DNA from: Hydractinia symbiolongicarpus
Lineage: Eukaryota > Cnidaria > Hydrozoa > Anthoathecata > Hydractiniidae
Assembly: GCF_029227915.1 (NCBI RefSeq)
Contig: NC_079875.1
Coordinates: forward strand, 31,375,501 to 31,439,500
Direction: 5' to 3'
DNA length: 64,000 nt
Shown here piece after piece: positions 42,930 to 55,000 of the stretch; position 1 is the stretch's first letter, and every line of letters begins with the position of its first letter. The translations under genes and the position numbers were made by a program. A model generated the notes under the pieces. That model worked only from the letters and a program-made list of their open reading frames with translations. It was not told the DNA's origin and made no database searches.

Positions 42930-43850
42930 TCATGGTCCACCGAGCCGGATAGTGGAATTATTAACAACAACGAGAGTAAGTTAGAAAATTGGAAAGAATT
43001 TCGAGAAGAATTACTCGCATCTGAAACGATACTCAGCCAGAGATTAACACAAGTGAAGAATATTTATGACGAAATACTTGAAATAGCTATGAACGATGAT
43101 GATGCGACTGACAGTTTAAATGATTGTTATGTATTTGAATTTAAGGTTCAAAAGCACTTGAATAATTTAAAGGAAACTTGTAAAAGAACAGTTGAAATTG
43201 AGCCTGTTCTAAGAGAGAGAAGCAACTTGCACAAAGAAACTGTTAGATTACCCAAGTTAGAAATTACAAAGTTTACTGGTGACTGTACAAAATGGTTAGG
43301 TTTTTATGAAAGTTTTGAAGCCTCGATTCATAAGTAACATTGAGAAATTTAATTATTTGAGGTGCTATTTAGAAGGAGACGCTTTAAATTGTATATCTGG
43401 ATTATCTCTTTCTAACGAAAATTACGAGGAAGCATTCAAGCTATTGTCCAACAGATTTGAATTATTAAAGATGAAAAGAGTTTATAACGATCGCGACCTA
43501 ACAGCTCTTCGACGACTCTACGATGATATAGGATCTCATTTTCGAAATTTAAACAGCTTGGGTATTGAAGGAAGGGACTATGGCTGTTTACTCAATCCGA
43601 TTATTATGGAACGATTCCCGCACGAATTTAAATTGACTGTTTCCAGGAATGTGAAACAAGAGGTCTGGGATATTAACAAACTCCTCGAACTAATAAATGA
43701 CGAGTTAAAAACTAGAGAAAATTGCATCGTACCGAATCCTACCGTTAACTCACACAGAACAGAAAAGGATCCTAGTAACCACATGGGTAAGAAACGTTTT
43801 GATTTTTCGAATTCATATGAGCCTTCTTTGTTGTCAAAAAAACAAGAAAA
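42930..43850 (+). pseudogene. BEL/Pao retrotransposon Gag-like region
   Basis: Readable Gag-like block of the BEL/Pao class (DUF1759 type). The first frame (to 43337) contains LPKLEITKFTGD and WLGFYESFEASIHK. The second frame, overlapping from about 43306, continues with FNYLRCYLEGDAL and AFKLLSNRF, which is where this domain normally goes on. A frameshift at about 43330 therefore divides it. No initiating ATG is evident at the true start. Structural protein of the element's particles; not functional here. Confidence 0.8.
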
Positions 43851-43853
43851 AGG

Positions 43854-44636
43854 GTGTTTCCCCGGGCACAGAAAAAGAGCCGTCGCAGGTTACGCATCAA
43901 AACCATGTGCAAAACAATTCAAACAACGTGTTTTTGCAAACTGGTGGATGTCATGCTCAAAAATCCAATCACCGACCAAAGCGTACAAGTTCAGGTTTTG
44001 TTCGATGGGGGTTCTCAGAGGACACACGTCTCTGATCGCGCTCGAAGAATGTTGAATTTAAACACCGAGATCACGGAAGAAATTAATATCTCTACTTTCA
44101 GTAATCGCAATGTTATTTCTAAAACTGCTGACCGCGTTAAATTATTAGCCGTGACACGAGACAAAAACACCATTTCATTTAGCGCACTTTCGGTACCTAT
44201 AATTTGTTTACCAATTAAATCGCAACCCGTAAATTCGGTAAAACAAAAATTTACAGATTTGAAAGAGACTGATTTCGCTTCTTCGGGAGTTGGGAACGAA
44301 ATTTACTTACTGATCGGGTCGGATATGTATTGGGATATAGTTACCGGGAAGATCAACAGGAGTGTGGAAAGTAGTTTGGTCGCCATAGAAACAAAATTCA
44401 GTTGGGTTTTGAGCGGAGTGCATGAGTCTGTGAGAGGGTGTGAAAAGAACGAAACATCGACAAATAATTTGATTCATACCTTGCGTGTTGATTTTTGTGA
44501 GAGGGAAACTGACATTTTTGATAAGCAGTTGAACAAATTTTGGGAATTGGATAGTATTGGGATTTCAAAAAATGAAAAATCTTGTTATGATCTCGTTTTT
44601 GATAAGATAAAAAAGAATGAAGATAATCGTTATTAG
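43854..44636 (+). pseudogene. BEL/Pao aspartic protease-like region
   Basis: VQVLFDGGSQRTHVSDRARR is the DUF1758 protease block. The usual catalytic D-[ST]-G reads DGG, so the active site looks altered. IGSDMYWDIV and FSWVLSG follow in the order typical for BEL/Pao polyproteins, linking to the reverse transcriptase. The block overlaps the preceding frame (43306-44055) and ends in a TAG at about 44634, after which the next frame begins. Confidence 0.75.
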
Positions 44637-45693
44637 TTAGCCTTGCCGTTTAAAGAAAATCATTCCTTACTGCCAGGCAATTTCGAACTCAGCCGAAAGC
44701 GCTTATTAAAACTACACAATCGCTTGAAAAACAACCCGTCGCTTCTAGTTGATTACGATAATATTTTTAAGGAACAAATGAAATTGGGTATTATTGAACC
44801 AGTAAGCGATGTTGGGACACCGGGAGAAATACATTACTTGCCACACACCGCTGTTTTACGTGACGATAAAAACACGACAAAAATGAGAATAGTTTTTGAC
44901 GCTTCCGCGAAATTAACCACGAGTCGCCCAGTCTAAACGACATACTATACAAGGGTCCTCAGCTAACGCCGCAACTGTACGATATCCTCTAGCGATTCAG
45001 ATCATATCCTATAGTTTTGATAGCCGATATAGAAGAAGCATTTCTACAAATTGCGATTAAAGAAACAGATCGTAACTTTTTGAGGTTTTTGTGGTTTGAC
45101 GATATCCTTGCGGAACAACCCACCATCGTCAGAAATCGATTCGCCCGTTTAGTGTTTGGATTGACGAGTTCACCATTTTGTTTGAACGGTACTATTCGAA
45201 ATCACGTGAGTCAGTATAAATTTGACCCACTGTTTGTTCAAAAGGTTGTGAGGTCGTTTTTTGTCGACGATTTTATTGGCGGTTACGTGAATGAGGAAGA
45301 AGTTGTAAAGGGAATTTTTATCTTCGTAAATGGCACACAAATAATGAAAATGTTCGGAACTATATAAATCATATCACCAACTCAACTGCGCCTCCCCAAA
45401 CTAATGGTAAAATTCTTGGACTTGTTTTGAATGAACAGACAGAAAAATTATGTTTTCATTTTTTAGAATTATTGAAGTCGGCAAAAGCGTTAAAACCTAC
45501 TAAGAGAAATATATTAAAGATTTTGTCTTCGTTCTACGATCCTGTGGGACTCATTCAACCAATTTTGGTTAGCATGAAAATTTTGATGCAGAAAATATGT
45601 GAGAGGAAGCTAGGTTGGGATGATGATGTGGACGTTGAATTGAAGGCGAGTTGGGAGAGCATCTTGAAGGAGATGGAGTGTGGGAGTTGTTGA
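44637..45693 (+). pseudogene. BEL/Pao reverse transcriptase, fragmented
   Basis: Three frames. 44643-44936 has HYLPHTAVLR and MRIVFDASAK, the entry to the RT fold. 45017-45367 has IADIEEAFLQI (first catalytic Asp) and FFVDDFIGG (the VDD pair). 45427-45693 continues with SSFYDPVGLIQPI. These words are diagnostic for BEL/Pao rather than Gypsy or Copia. Breaks occur near 44936-45010, 45367-45420 and 45690. Confidence 0.85.
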
Positions 45694-46630
45694 GGTTGGT
45701 CGAAGGATTGAGCATAGTGACGAGGATGATGAAGTTGTGAACAGGGAAATGCATGGAGTTAGTGATGCCAGTCAGCAGGGATATGGAGCTTGTGTTTACG
45801 TTAGGTCCGAATGGAGATCTGGGAAAATTACTGTTAGGTTACTAACTTCTAAATCGAGGGTAGCACCGTTAAAATCAATTACTATGCCGCGTTTGGAATT
45901 GCTGGGAAATTTGTTGTTGTCTCGTCTTGTAAAATCTGTTGTTATCGCGTCTTTCGATAAAATTTTATTTTGGACTGATTCAACTATCACTCTCTCATGG
46001 ATAAAGGCGACATCAAAGGAGTTCGTACCGTTTGTTGAAAATCGTTTAAAAGAGATTAGAAATGAAAGTGACGCTGGGAACTGGAATTATGTTAATACTG
46101 AAAAAAATCCAGCAGATCTCATCACTCGATGGGGAATCACCACTTTAAATTTGGCCGAAAACAATCTTTGGTGGGAGGGGTCAACGTTTTTGTGCGCGAA
46201 AGAATACCAGCTGCCACAGATAAAAGATCATGACTTATCACTTGAGCATTCAAATGAGCTGAAAAGAAGTAAACAAGTAGTGTTGCATAATTATACCGAC
46301 AAAATTAGTATCAACAATGTAATCAATTGTGATAAGTATTCCATATTCACACGATTGGTCAGAATTACCGCATGGATTAATGGTTCATTAAAACATTAAA
46401 AGAAAAAAAGAAGACCGAATTTTGGAGCAAATTCTACGATCTTGTGAAATAGTCTCTGCGGAGGAGCTCTTATTGAAAGCCAACCAGGAGAAGTTCAAGT
46501 CGGCAAATGATAACACAGAAAAAGATGTTATGTTTTTTATCGACGAAAAAGGTTTATTACGTTGCAGGGGTCGACTTGTAAACGCACCGTTACCCGTTGA
46601 AACGATATCGCACCTTCCGGCTCATTAACA
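45680..46630 (+). pseudogene. BEL/Pao RNase H and start of integrase, truncated
   Basis: HGVSDASQQGYGACVYVR carries an RNase H-like Asp, and FWTDSTITLSWI and NPADLITRW are standard for this region. After a break at 46400, 46422-46628 has the start of the integrase zinc-binding domain (LLRCRGRL and HLPAH), then a stop. The integrase core is missing, and no LTRs could be found on either side, so this is a truncated fossil. Confidence 0.8.
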
Positions 46631-47775
46631 CCATTACAACCACCTACAGTACCACACCCTTTCGTTTCATTCGTCGTCCTGCCGTTTATAGTGGTTCCAT
46701 TGACACCCCTCCAGAGCCAAGTTTCTGATCAGTTTGATCAGAGAGTGAGTTGGTAAGCTTTGGAGGGATAAATACTATTTCACAATTACTAAGAAGTAGT
46801 GGTTTATACTTTCTTCGTTTTAACCTTACATTTTACTAATGCCATCTACTTGAGAGGGAGTATACGCCGTTACATACAGCTGTGTACTGCAGCATAAATA
46901 TTTTGCTAATGTTAGGGCGAAAGCAGAAAGCTGTTGTGCTCTCCGGAAAAAAACTTTAGTAGGAAAACCATCCATCAAACGTGACGCTTAGTTAAGATGT
47001 TGTTGCTGTATTATTTATGTGTTTGCAAATTTTCGAAGCAAGGAAAAATGAAATCGGTTTTGCTTTATTCTGGATAATCTTTCGAAATAAGCCCCACGCG
47101 CAGATAATAAAGATCGGATACAAAAAAAAATGTTTTTTTTTGAAAAGAAGCTTTTGCCCATAGTGATAAATTGGTTGATAAAATTTTAAAACATGCAAAA
47201 AGTTTGAGAATCAGCATATTTTATTTTGTTAATAAGACCGTTTATCTGTATATTCAAAGCGTTCATGCTGGTGTCCTGCTTAAGTCCTGAATAAAAATTT
47301 AATCGGGTTGTTTTTGCTTTGACGGTTTAACTACTAGCTTGTTCACAACATACTGTTTACCTGTACTAGAGTGCTCCACCTGAATGTGTGGGATAGTTTA
47401 CGGCCCTAACTTCCTCTGCTTATTTTAATGCCACACAAGTGGAGGTACCTGACGTCGTCTTCCGTGTGGGTAACCCAATCGGATCAATTTCTTTAAGATT
47501 TGTTACCACACCCGCTTCGAAGCAGGGTGGTTGGGTTGAATATTTCTAAAATATGTGTTCATATTAGCGAAACATATTTTTTACCCTATTCTTACAATTT
47601 GCTTTTTCTTAACCCTTTATCAGAAGCACATGTTTCTATACGTTACTTTGATCAGGGTTCTAGGTCTACACATTAGATGAAAAACATCTATCATTAAGTG
47701 CGAAAGATCAGATTAGAATCAAAATCTTATTCGAAGCATTATTTGATTGTATACAGAGAAAGGATTTGTTTTACG
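46631..47775. other. No gene seen
   Basis: AT-rich. 47340-47400 contains the dispersed word 'gtgctccacctgaatgtgtg'. A sequence 'cacccgcttcgaagcagggtgg' at about 47508-47530 forms a short hairpin. Nothing else supported. Confidence 0.4.
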
Positions 47776-48170
47776 ATTAAAGAGTGGCTGTGTAACAGGT
47801 GGCAGTATCCTCATTTTTACTATGGTTACATTAATCAACTAGCAAAATAGAAAAATATAAATATTTAAGTTTGTTATTTATTTTTTAATGCTTGATATTC
47901 ATATTTGTGCAGTCCGCGCATCAAGCAATTTTTATTTAATTTCCACCGCACATTTCGCTGCAAAAAGATACAATCAGATTGAAAAGTGGCTGTGTATCAG
48001 GTGGCAGTATCCTCATTTTTACTGTGGTTACATCAATCAACTAGCAAAATAGAAAAATATAAATATTTAAGTTTGTTATTTATTTTTTAATGCTTGATAT
48101 TCATATTTGTGCATTCCGCGCATCAAGCAATTTTTATTTAATTTCCACCGCACTTTTCGCTGCAAAAAGA
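47776..48170 (+). repeat. 202-bp tandem duplication
   Basis: 47776-47968 and 47978-48170 are near-identical (a handful of mismatches by eye). Both start '(a)gtggctgtgta' and end 'cgctgcaaaaaga'. The offset is 202 bases. Two copies only; recent duplication. Within each, 'tgcttgatat' and 'gcgcatcaagca' form a weak inverted pair. Confidence 0.9.
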
Positions 48171-51100
48171 CACACGAAGGAACTCTTATCAGATTGTCGA
48201 TTATTCCAGTTCATGGATGCTGTTTTTGAAATTTAAGCATATCTATAAAATATATTTCCTAATATGTTTTAAATTTCTAGTTGTATGTCACGCGGACAAA
48301 TTCGCTTAAGATTTACTATTTTCGTAAATATATAGGTCTCAAAAAAGCATGGTAGAACAAAAAGAAGTATTCTCATCTAATAAAGAATAATTATAGTGAT
48401 ATTAAATTGATCTTTTTCTACCAGGCAGACAGAGATTTTCATCTTGTGAAGAACATTTCGTTACATGCTAATGTTTATTACAAAGCGTGACCAAACCATT
48501 TGTCAACAGTAAAATGTTGAGGTGTCATCATGATAACTGTGAATTGATAATATAACACCAAAACACTGTTCAGACATCATCACATATATGGTGCAAGAGA
48601 CGCAATAGTAACTTCAGTGAGTCTCAAAATTATTCCACAAAATCATCATTTTGCAAAGAAAACTTGAAATCGCTTTGCTTTTGATAAACGTAAGTGTATC
48701 CAACAACACTGAATAGACACACATCAAGTAAGTTTAGTAATGGACAACAGCTGTTAAATACGCTATTAAACTGATCATATTGCGATTTCACAGTAATTTA
48801 AAAACTCCGTCGTAATGTAACGCTTGAACGAATTACAAGAATGGACTGCAATCTATTTGCTTCCACCCAAGTCTTTATACTGTTTTTAAATGGTAATCGT
48901 AACATTTTATACTTGCAGATACACGAATTGGCAGAATGATCGATATTTGACGTGCCGGGTATTCCATTTCCGTTATTTTTTATCTAAATATAATACAAAA
49001 TATATAAATACAGTTTACAGATTAAGAATTGCACAATTATTATGCAGAATGAAAGCATTTTTATTCGTCAATCACCATCAGAAACAACTCGTGATACAAC
49101 AGTGATTTCTTCTCACCTTAAAAACTCTTTAAAAATGTGAAGCATCCATGAAACCAATCTGTTTAATGTAGATAAATTTGTGTTCGAAACAAAAACAAAA
49201 CGCGCGAACTGCATCATACAGACGTTCTTTTTTTGTGAAATTTTCTACAAAATGACCACTGCTGTTATTTCTATTTGTTTCCATGTTTTTCAGGCTGAAA
49301 AAAAATCCACTTAGGCAGAAGAATAATGGATTGTTATCCGTTGTCTGTAATATGTAGAGCCTAAAACTCTGATGCAGAAGATGTATAAAAAATGTAAAAA
49401 TGTTTTGCAAACTCAGCAAACACCTGTCGAAGTACTTTTATAGCCGTTGTCTCTGTTGTATAGAGCATGAAACCCTGATCAAGAAAATGTATAGGATTAT
49501 TGCTTTTGACGAACAGAACCTTCGATGAAGAGAGCCAAAACTGTTTTATAGGTGATGAAACGATAATAAATAAAAGCAGGTTAGTTATTTTCACTTGTTT
49601 TTAACTTAACCTTTGAATTGGAAGGGCAGAAAATTGTGCTATATAATGAGAGTGAACATATTAAATCAGCTGGGTAAAATAACATATGAGCATGTTAGTA
49701 GTGCAAAACGACGGTAGAGGCACTTTGGGTACATAAAAAAAGTTTTGGGTCTTCGGAACAGAAGTGAAATTTACACTTAATGATGCACGCAAATGCGGGA
49801 GTGGTTAGCAGTCAGGAAATAGAAGTGGGTGAACTTACGAAGGTGAGGATTTTTGTTAACAGCATGCGGGTTACAGTTAATACTATTGTTGCCATTGATG
49901 TGGCAGTAAGCGGGTATTTGCAAAATGGAAGGACCGAAAGAAGAAAAACCCATGTCCGCCGCTTATCGCCAACCACTCACTCAACCTAAACCGTTCAGTT
50001 CATGCGCTACTTCCTTCAAAAACAATGTTAATAAAAGAAATTTTGCGGTGTGGTAAAGTTGATCATAATGAGGCTTTCTGTTGCTTTTATTAGGTATAAG
50101 AATGATGTATGAGAATATGACTTTAAACGTAATTATATATTTAGGTATCACAAACAATTTTTAAGAGGTTTCATATGTCCATATGAGATGGGTTTCGATG
50201 GAGGAGTCATTTTATAATATTTTAACTGACACTATGTTCAATTATATTCAATTAGATGAATTTGGTAACTTCCTTAGTATCCACCATGTAATATATTTAA
50301 AGTTGTATTTGTTATTTAATTCGTTGTTGTTAAGACTGAATAGCTAACCCTGATTAATTGAGACTTGATAAATTCAAAGTACGACTTTATTGGTATATGT
50401 CAATAAGGTGGAAAATTGTGCTACATAATAACAGGGCCGTACTGCTAGTGTGTACATGTAAGTTTCAGCTCACATGTAAAATTAATATTCGAGGTAAAAT
50501 GGACACGTTTCGCGTGTGTCCAGATATGGGAATAGATACTATTGGTGCAAAAAGTAAGTTGCTATGAGGGGAGGGTGAATACGAAGAGTTAAACGTGGTG
50601 CTTTTATAGACTATGTTTAACTTTCTTTTTTAGTATTTATGCAATGATTAAGAAAGACTTGATGCACTTAAAGTAAGACTAATAATTAGTATATGTGATT
50701 TTTTTATTAAGTCAGTAGCATAGCGTACTACACCGCATGTGGTACGAGTGTTGTGTATTTTTTTTGGTAATGGGTAGTGGCGCACCATACCACATAAAAT
50801 CTCGGTAAATTGTAGACAAACTGAAGTCCCATACTACTTAAAATCTATCCCTTATAGTCATAGATAAGGAAAGCAAGAGAATGCAGTACAGTGAGAAATG
50901 TCAGTAGCAAACAAATGTACATAGAGGCTCTTACAGTCACAGGTTTACCCTTAGGTACAGCCAACGCTAAGTGCGTTGCCTGTTGTAGCAAGACGGAAAA
51001 GCAGAGAATTTACAGGTTTCCAAAGTTGCACATCATCCACAGTGATAGCTGGTGCACCGTGTTTCTGGTGACAAGTTTAAAATATAGTTTCCCAATAGTT

Positions 51101-52000
51101 AAGGAGAAGAAATAACATTAAAACGATAATGTAGAAAACAATGTGCTCGTATAAATTTCTAGAGCAAAGATTTCATGGTATTAAAACACAATTGTTTTTT
51201 TTTTTTTTGAAAAATTGTGTATATGCTTTTACTCGGAGTTTTAAAATAAATGCACTCCTGTTCTAGTTTTTTTCGAGCGTTAGAAAGTTTGCAAAAGTAC
51301 GGAGGAAGAAAATGGTTTTAAGAAATCCAGGAAAGCGCAAAAATGAATGATGAACGGCGTCAAATTAGTACAAATGAGTCAAAAATTATAACCTACTGGC
51401 TGCTCGTATAACAGCACAAAAGATACATAGGAAATTGTTTGAACAGAAATATTTCAAGAACTGAAATCGACAATACATTGTCTGTTTAGGATTAATATAA
51501 ATTTGTTTACCTATAATGGTAACGCATATGTAAGCTTTGCAGTTTGGCGGGCGCATACGGGTTCATTGCGCACAATATTTAATATATAAAAAAGTAAAAA
51601 ATCACATACAGCAATCCAGATTCCAACCTGTACTGGGTTTCCACAGTTTCTCTTTCTTTTGATATTTTCTTTTGATATTTCCACGATAAACCAAACTAAT
51701 TGTAAAAATTCGACTTACCATCGTTCAGTTTGACATATTTTCTTTCTATATTTTCTCTTCTTGCTTCTGAAGTTTATTTTGTCATTCCATAAATAAATTA
51801 AAAACAGATACAGCTTTCGTTGAATCCGGTAAATAAAAAATAAATAATAAATCAGTAAAAACGCAACTTACCATGGCCTACTACAAACTTCCACCCAGCC
51901 AATGTTATTTTTTTTATTTTCTCGCTCAACATGGCTTATCTTGACAAGGCGTAAATTAAATCGTTTTGGTTAATTAATTTCACTTCTTAAAATGTCGTGG
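48171..52000. other. No supported gene; one Helitron-related remnant
   Basis: The longest frames (for example 50358-50567 and 50891-51115) show no recognisable domain. A 'KCVACCSKTEKQRIYRFPK' stretch at 50960-51020 has closely spaced cysteines but no complete finger. A remnant at about 49340-49510 is listed separately. Confidence 0.35.
49340..49510 (-). mobile_element. Remnant related to the small Helitrons
   Basis: 'ctgatcaagaaaatgtata' and the preceding 'gttgtatagagcatgaaacc' match the 3' part of the Helitron at 2326 (around 2475-2520). A second, weaker version lies just before it (49340-49400). No ends are preserved. A faint third relative occurs near 56575-56640. Confidence 0.45.
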
Positions 52001-55000
52001 GATATTAGTAATGGTATGGACTCCCTACACAACAAGATACAATGTCATTATTAATTCATTGCTGGGCAGTTATAGTAAACCCAAAAAGTCATTAAACTAA
52101 AAACTTACGCTTTTATGTTTTTAAACTTACGCTTTTATGTTTTTAAATTATGAAGAAAATTTTATAACGGAGGAAGTCACGCGAAGTAAAAATAATAACC
52201 TTTCTCTCATCATAGCACTTTTAAAACATAACGCGAAAATTCCACAAAACATTCATCATGCGGAAATAAAGATTACGGCTTAAAGATTTCCGCCATTACC
52301 AATATTCTGAAAAAGTTCTGAACTTTGAGGTGTGCCTTAAAACCGAGTAATATAGGGGGAACAACATCAACAAAATTCGAATCTCGATTATTATTGTAAC
52401 TTTGCAAGCTAAATTAAATTACATACACTTATTTTCTCTATAAGAACAATTTTATAAGAACAACAATAAGGCTGAAAATTGTTGAGGAATAAAAACAAGG
52501 CGAGGTTCAAATTTTACTGATTTTCCCTTTTTCTCTGGAAAACATCATGAGAAATATCTTTCAACGTAGAATTTTTTACAGGATCAATTAATATAATTTA
52601 GGTCTCAAAAATTATGAACTAAGGTATGAACTAAGTAGTTAAATTTTCATTAGAAAAATGTAAAGCTCAATTCGTGCGGCTGATGTGGTAGATGAAGTTA
52701 CACCTAATGACAGTAAAAAGTTTGAATAAGACAGTTAAAAAGGCGCATAAGAAAGTGAAAATCCTTCCAATTTATATTTACGCCTGACCTCTCATCCAAT
52801 AGAAAGGGGAACATTCATTTTGCGCGCTCGTAAAAGTAGCTTTTCGCTCCTTTTATGCCGGCTGTAAATGGCGTTAACGTTTGCAAGGTGGTGGGCGCTA
52901 CACCAAATTTCTTGAGTGGCGGAATTTAGGCCGTGGTAAGAATCACCGATCAGGAAATTTTACTGAATGATTAAATGTGACGGCAGCTGACTCCGACTAC
53001 GCGAATTGCTTATTATCCAAATATTTAATTTTTTTTTAAAAAATGCTTTTTTTATGGCCACTTGACCGAGAGAACCTCTTCAGAACCTTTAAAAGGAGCA
53101 AAACTAAACATTTGTTATGTTCCCCTAATACCCCTACACTTTTTCGTCATATATACATATATACATAATACCAAAGCAATGACGTTTACAAAACAAAAAG
53201 AAAATGTCGAATGTCGTATTGGACATTTAACATTTGAAATTTTATATAAGTAAAACTGCCACGTCTTATGTATAAAGGTTACCATACAAGTGTATAGCCG
53301 ACAAGCGTGGCAAGTTTGGTAAGGACATCTTTCCTCTAGATACCCTCTACTTGTCGCCGATACCTTACAATATCGTCACTCAGAAAATAAATAGCAACAT
53401 GTCGCAAAAATGCCATGGTGAAGCATCCAGAAGGCTGGGTAAGCTGAAGGATTCAATGATGAAAGTTAATTGTCGCGCGACGGTTCGATGACAAACTGCT
53501 ATGAAAGGCAGCTCGAGTGGTAATCTTCTTCGCATAGTGCACGATAGACTTTTTTATATGTAATTAAAAATTCTTCAGTTTGGTAAAAATGCGGTTAAAA
53601 AGATCAGACACTGAAATGTGTTATGTGGTCACTCGCTATGAGGCTGAATTTTTAACATTCTAGACAATCAATAGGGGACATAGTGTTCATAATATTCATC
53701 TTGCTTACTAAAGACTAGCCAACAAATTTTACAACAAACTTCCGAAGCTACTTTTTTTTTCTTTTCTTGTTACACTAAAATAACCATGTCTTTTTGGATT
53801 GTGCAACCAGTAGCTACAAACCGTCGGCGATAGTAATAAATGAATAGTTTTACTGTAGAAATATTATATAGCACAAATTCTACACTTGTTACATTTTGTT
53901 TTGTAATTTAACTTAGTTTAGAGAGGAGATAATTACGTACTCAAAAAAAAATAAAAAATATTGACTTATGACTCTTACAGGCAAGGTCAGTATCAACTGA
54001 AGAACATAACAAAGAAAGCAAACTCAAAACAATGATTACCTCAAGTAAGTGTCCATTGTAGCGGTGTCCGCTATAACGTCTGTTTTCCGTATAAGGAGGT
54101 TTCATTGTGTTTTACAATTAACGCTGCCCGTGTTTAAAATCAAATGCAATTACCGAGTCTCGGTCCTGCTAGACTTTTTAAATCAAAAACCGGAAAACAA
54201 AATGAAATGCAGGTGAAAAATCCAGACCAATTAAAGGGACAGTCTTATCTTTTTTGGTTCAGGTTAAATCTGTTTAAAAATCAATTAAGAATAAGCTATA
54301 CTTTAGAAATATATTTCCAGTAGAGATAATGTGTTCAACTGATCATTAATAAGAACAGTGTATTCTATGAATGCTTTCCAGATGACTATATCTTAAACGT
54401 TTTTTGCGCATTCCAGCATCCCTTGACAGATTGTTCATCACATGAATTATTCGTCTCAGGTTGTGTTTGGAAAACATGCTTTATCTGGTCTTATAAAAAT
54501 TAGTTAGAACATGGCATATATAGCAGGGTATAACTTTTAACCTCATAGCAACTATAATGAAGGCTATAAATGTAAACAAATAAAATGGCTGAAGAATCGA
54601 TATATATAACTACATATATAAAGACTCGAAAATCATGTTACAGTAAACCCAAAATCACCAATTACTTCACAAGAAAAGCAACACTTTTAACTCTCCTTTA
54701 AGCAGCATAGTCCATCCAATTTATATTTCTTAATTAAGTGGTCCCAAAAACAGCGAAAGTTCAAAATCATATCACACGGTTTCATGTGAGCAGCAAAAAC
54801 ACATGTCAGACCTAATCAGTTCGAACAACCGTGGTAAAAAAGTCTCACAAACAGTGCATTCATTTCATTACAAAGAAATGTTGATAATTTTAAATCCATG
54901 TTTGATGGTGCACACATTAATAGCTGCTTTTTTAGTATCAGCACAATTCACATCAAGCTATGTGGTGACAAATTTATTCTAAATGATGGCATCCCTAACA

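Noticed and set aside
42900-46700. Long terminal repeats around the BEL/Pao remains
   Set aside because: I compared words on both sides and found no direct repeat; the right side is truncated in the integrase.
50891-51115. THAP or other zinc-finger gene
   Set aside because: Has CVACC and YRFPK but no second Cys/His pair in any nearby frame.
54043-54115. Mariner-type MITE end
   Set aside because: Only one side is recognisable; no inverted partner or TA pair was found within 1 kb.
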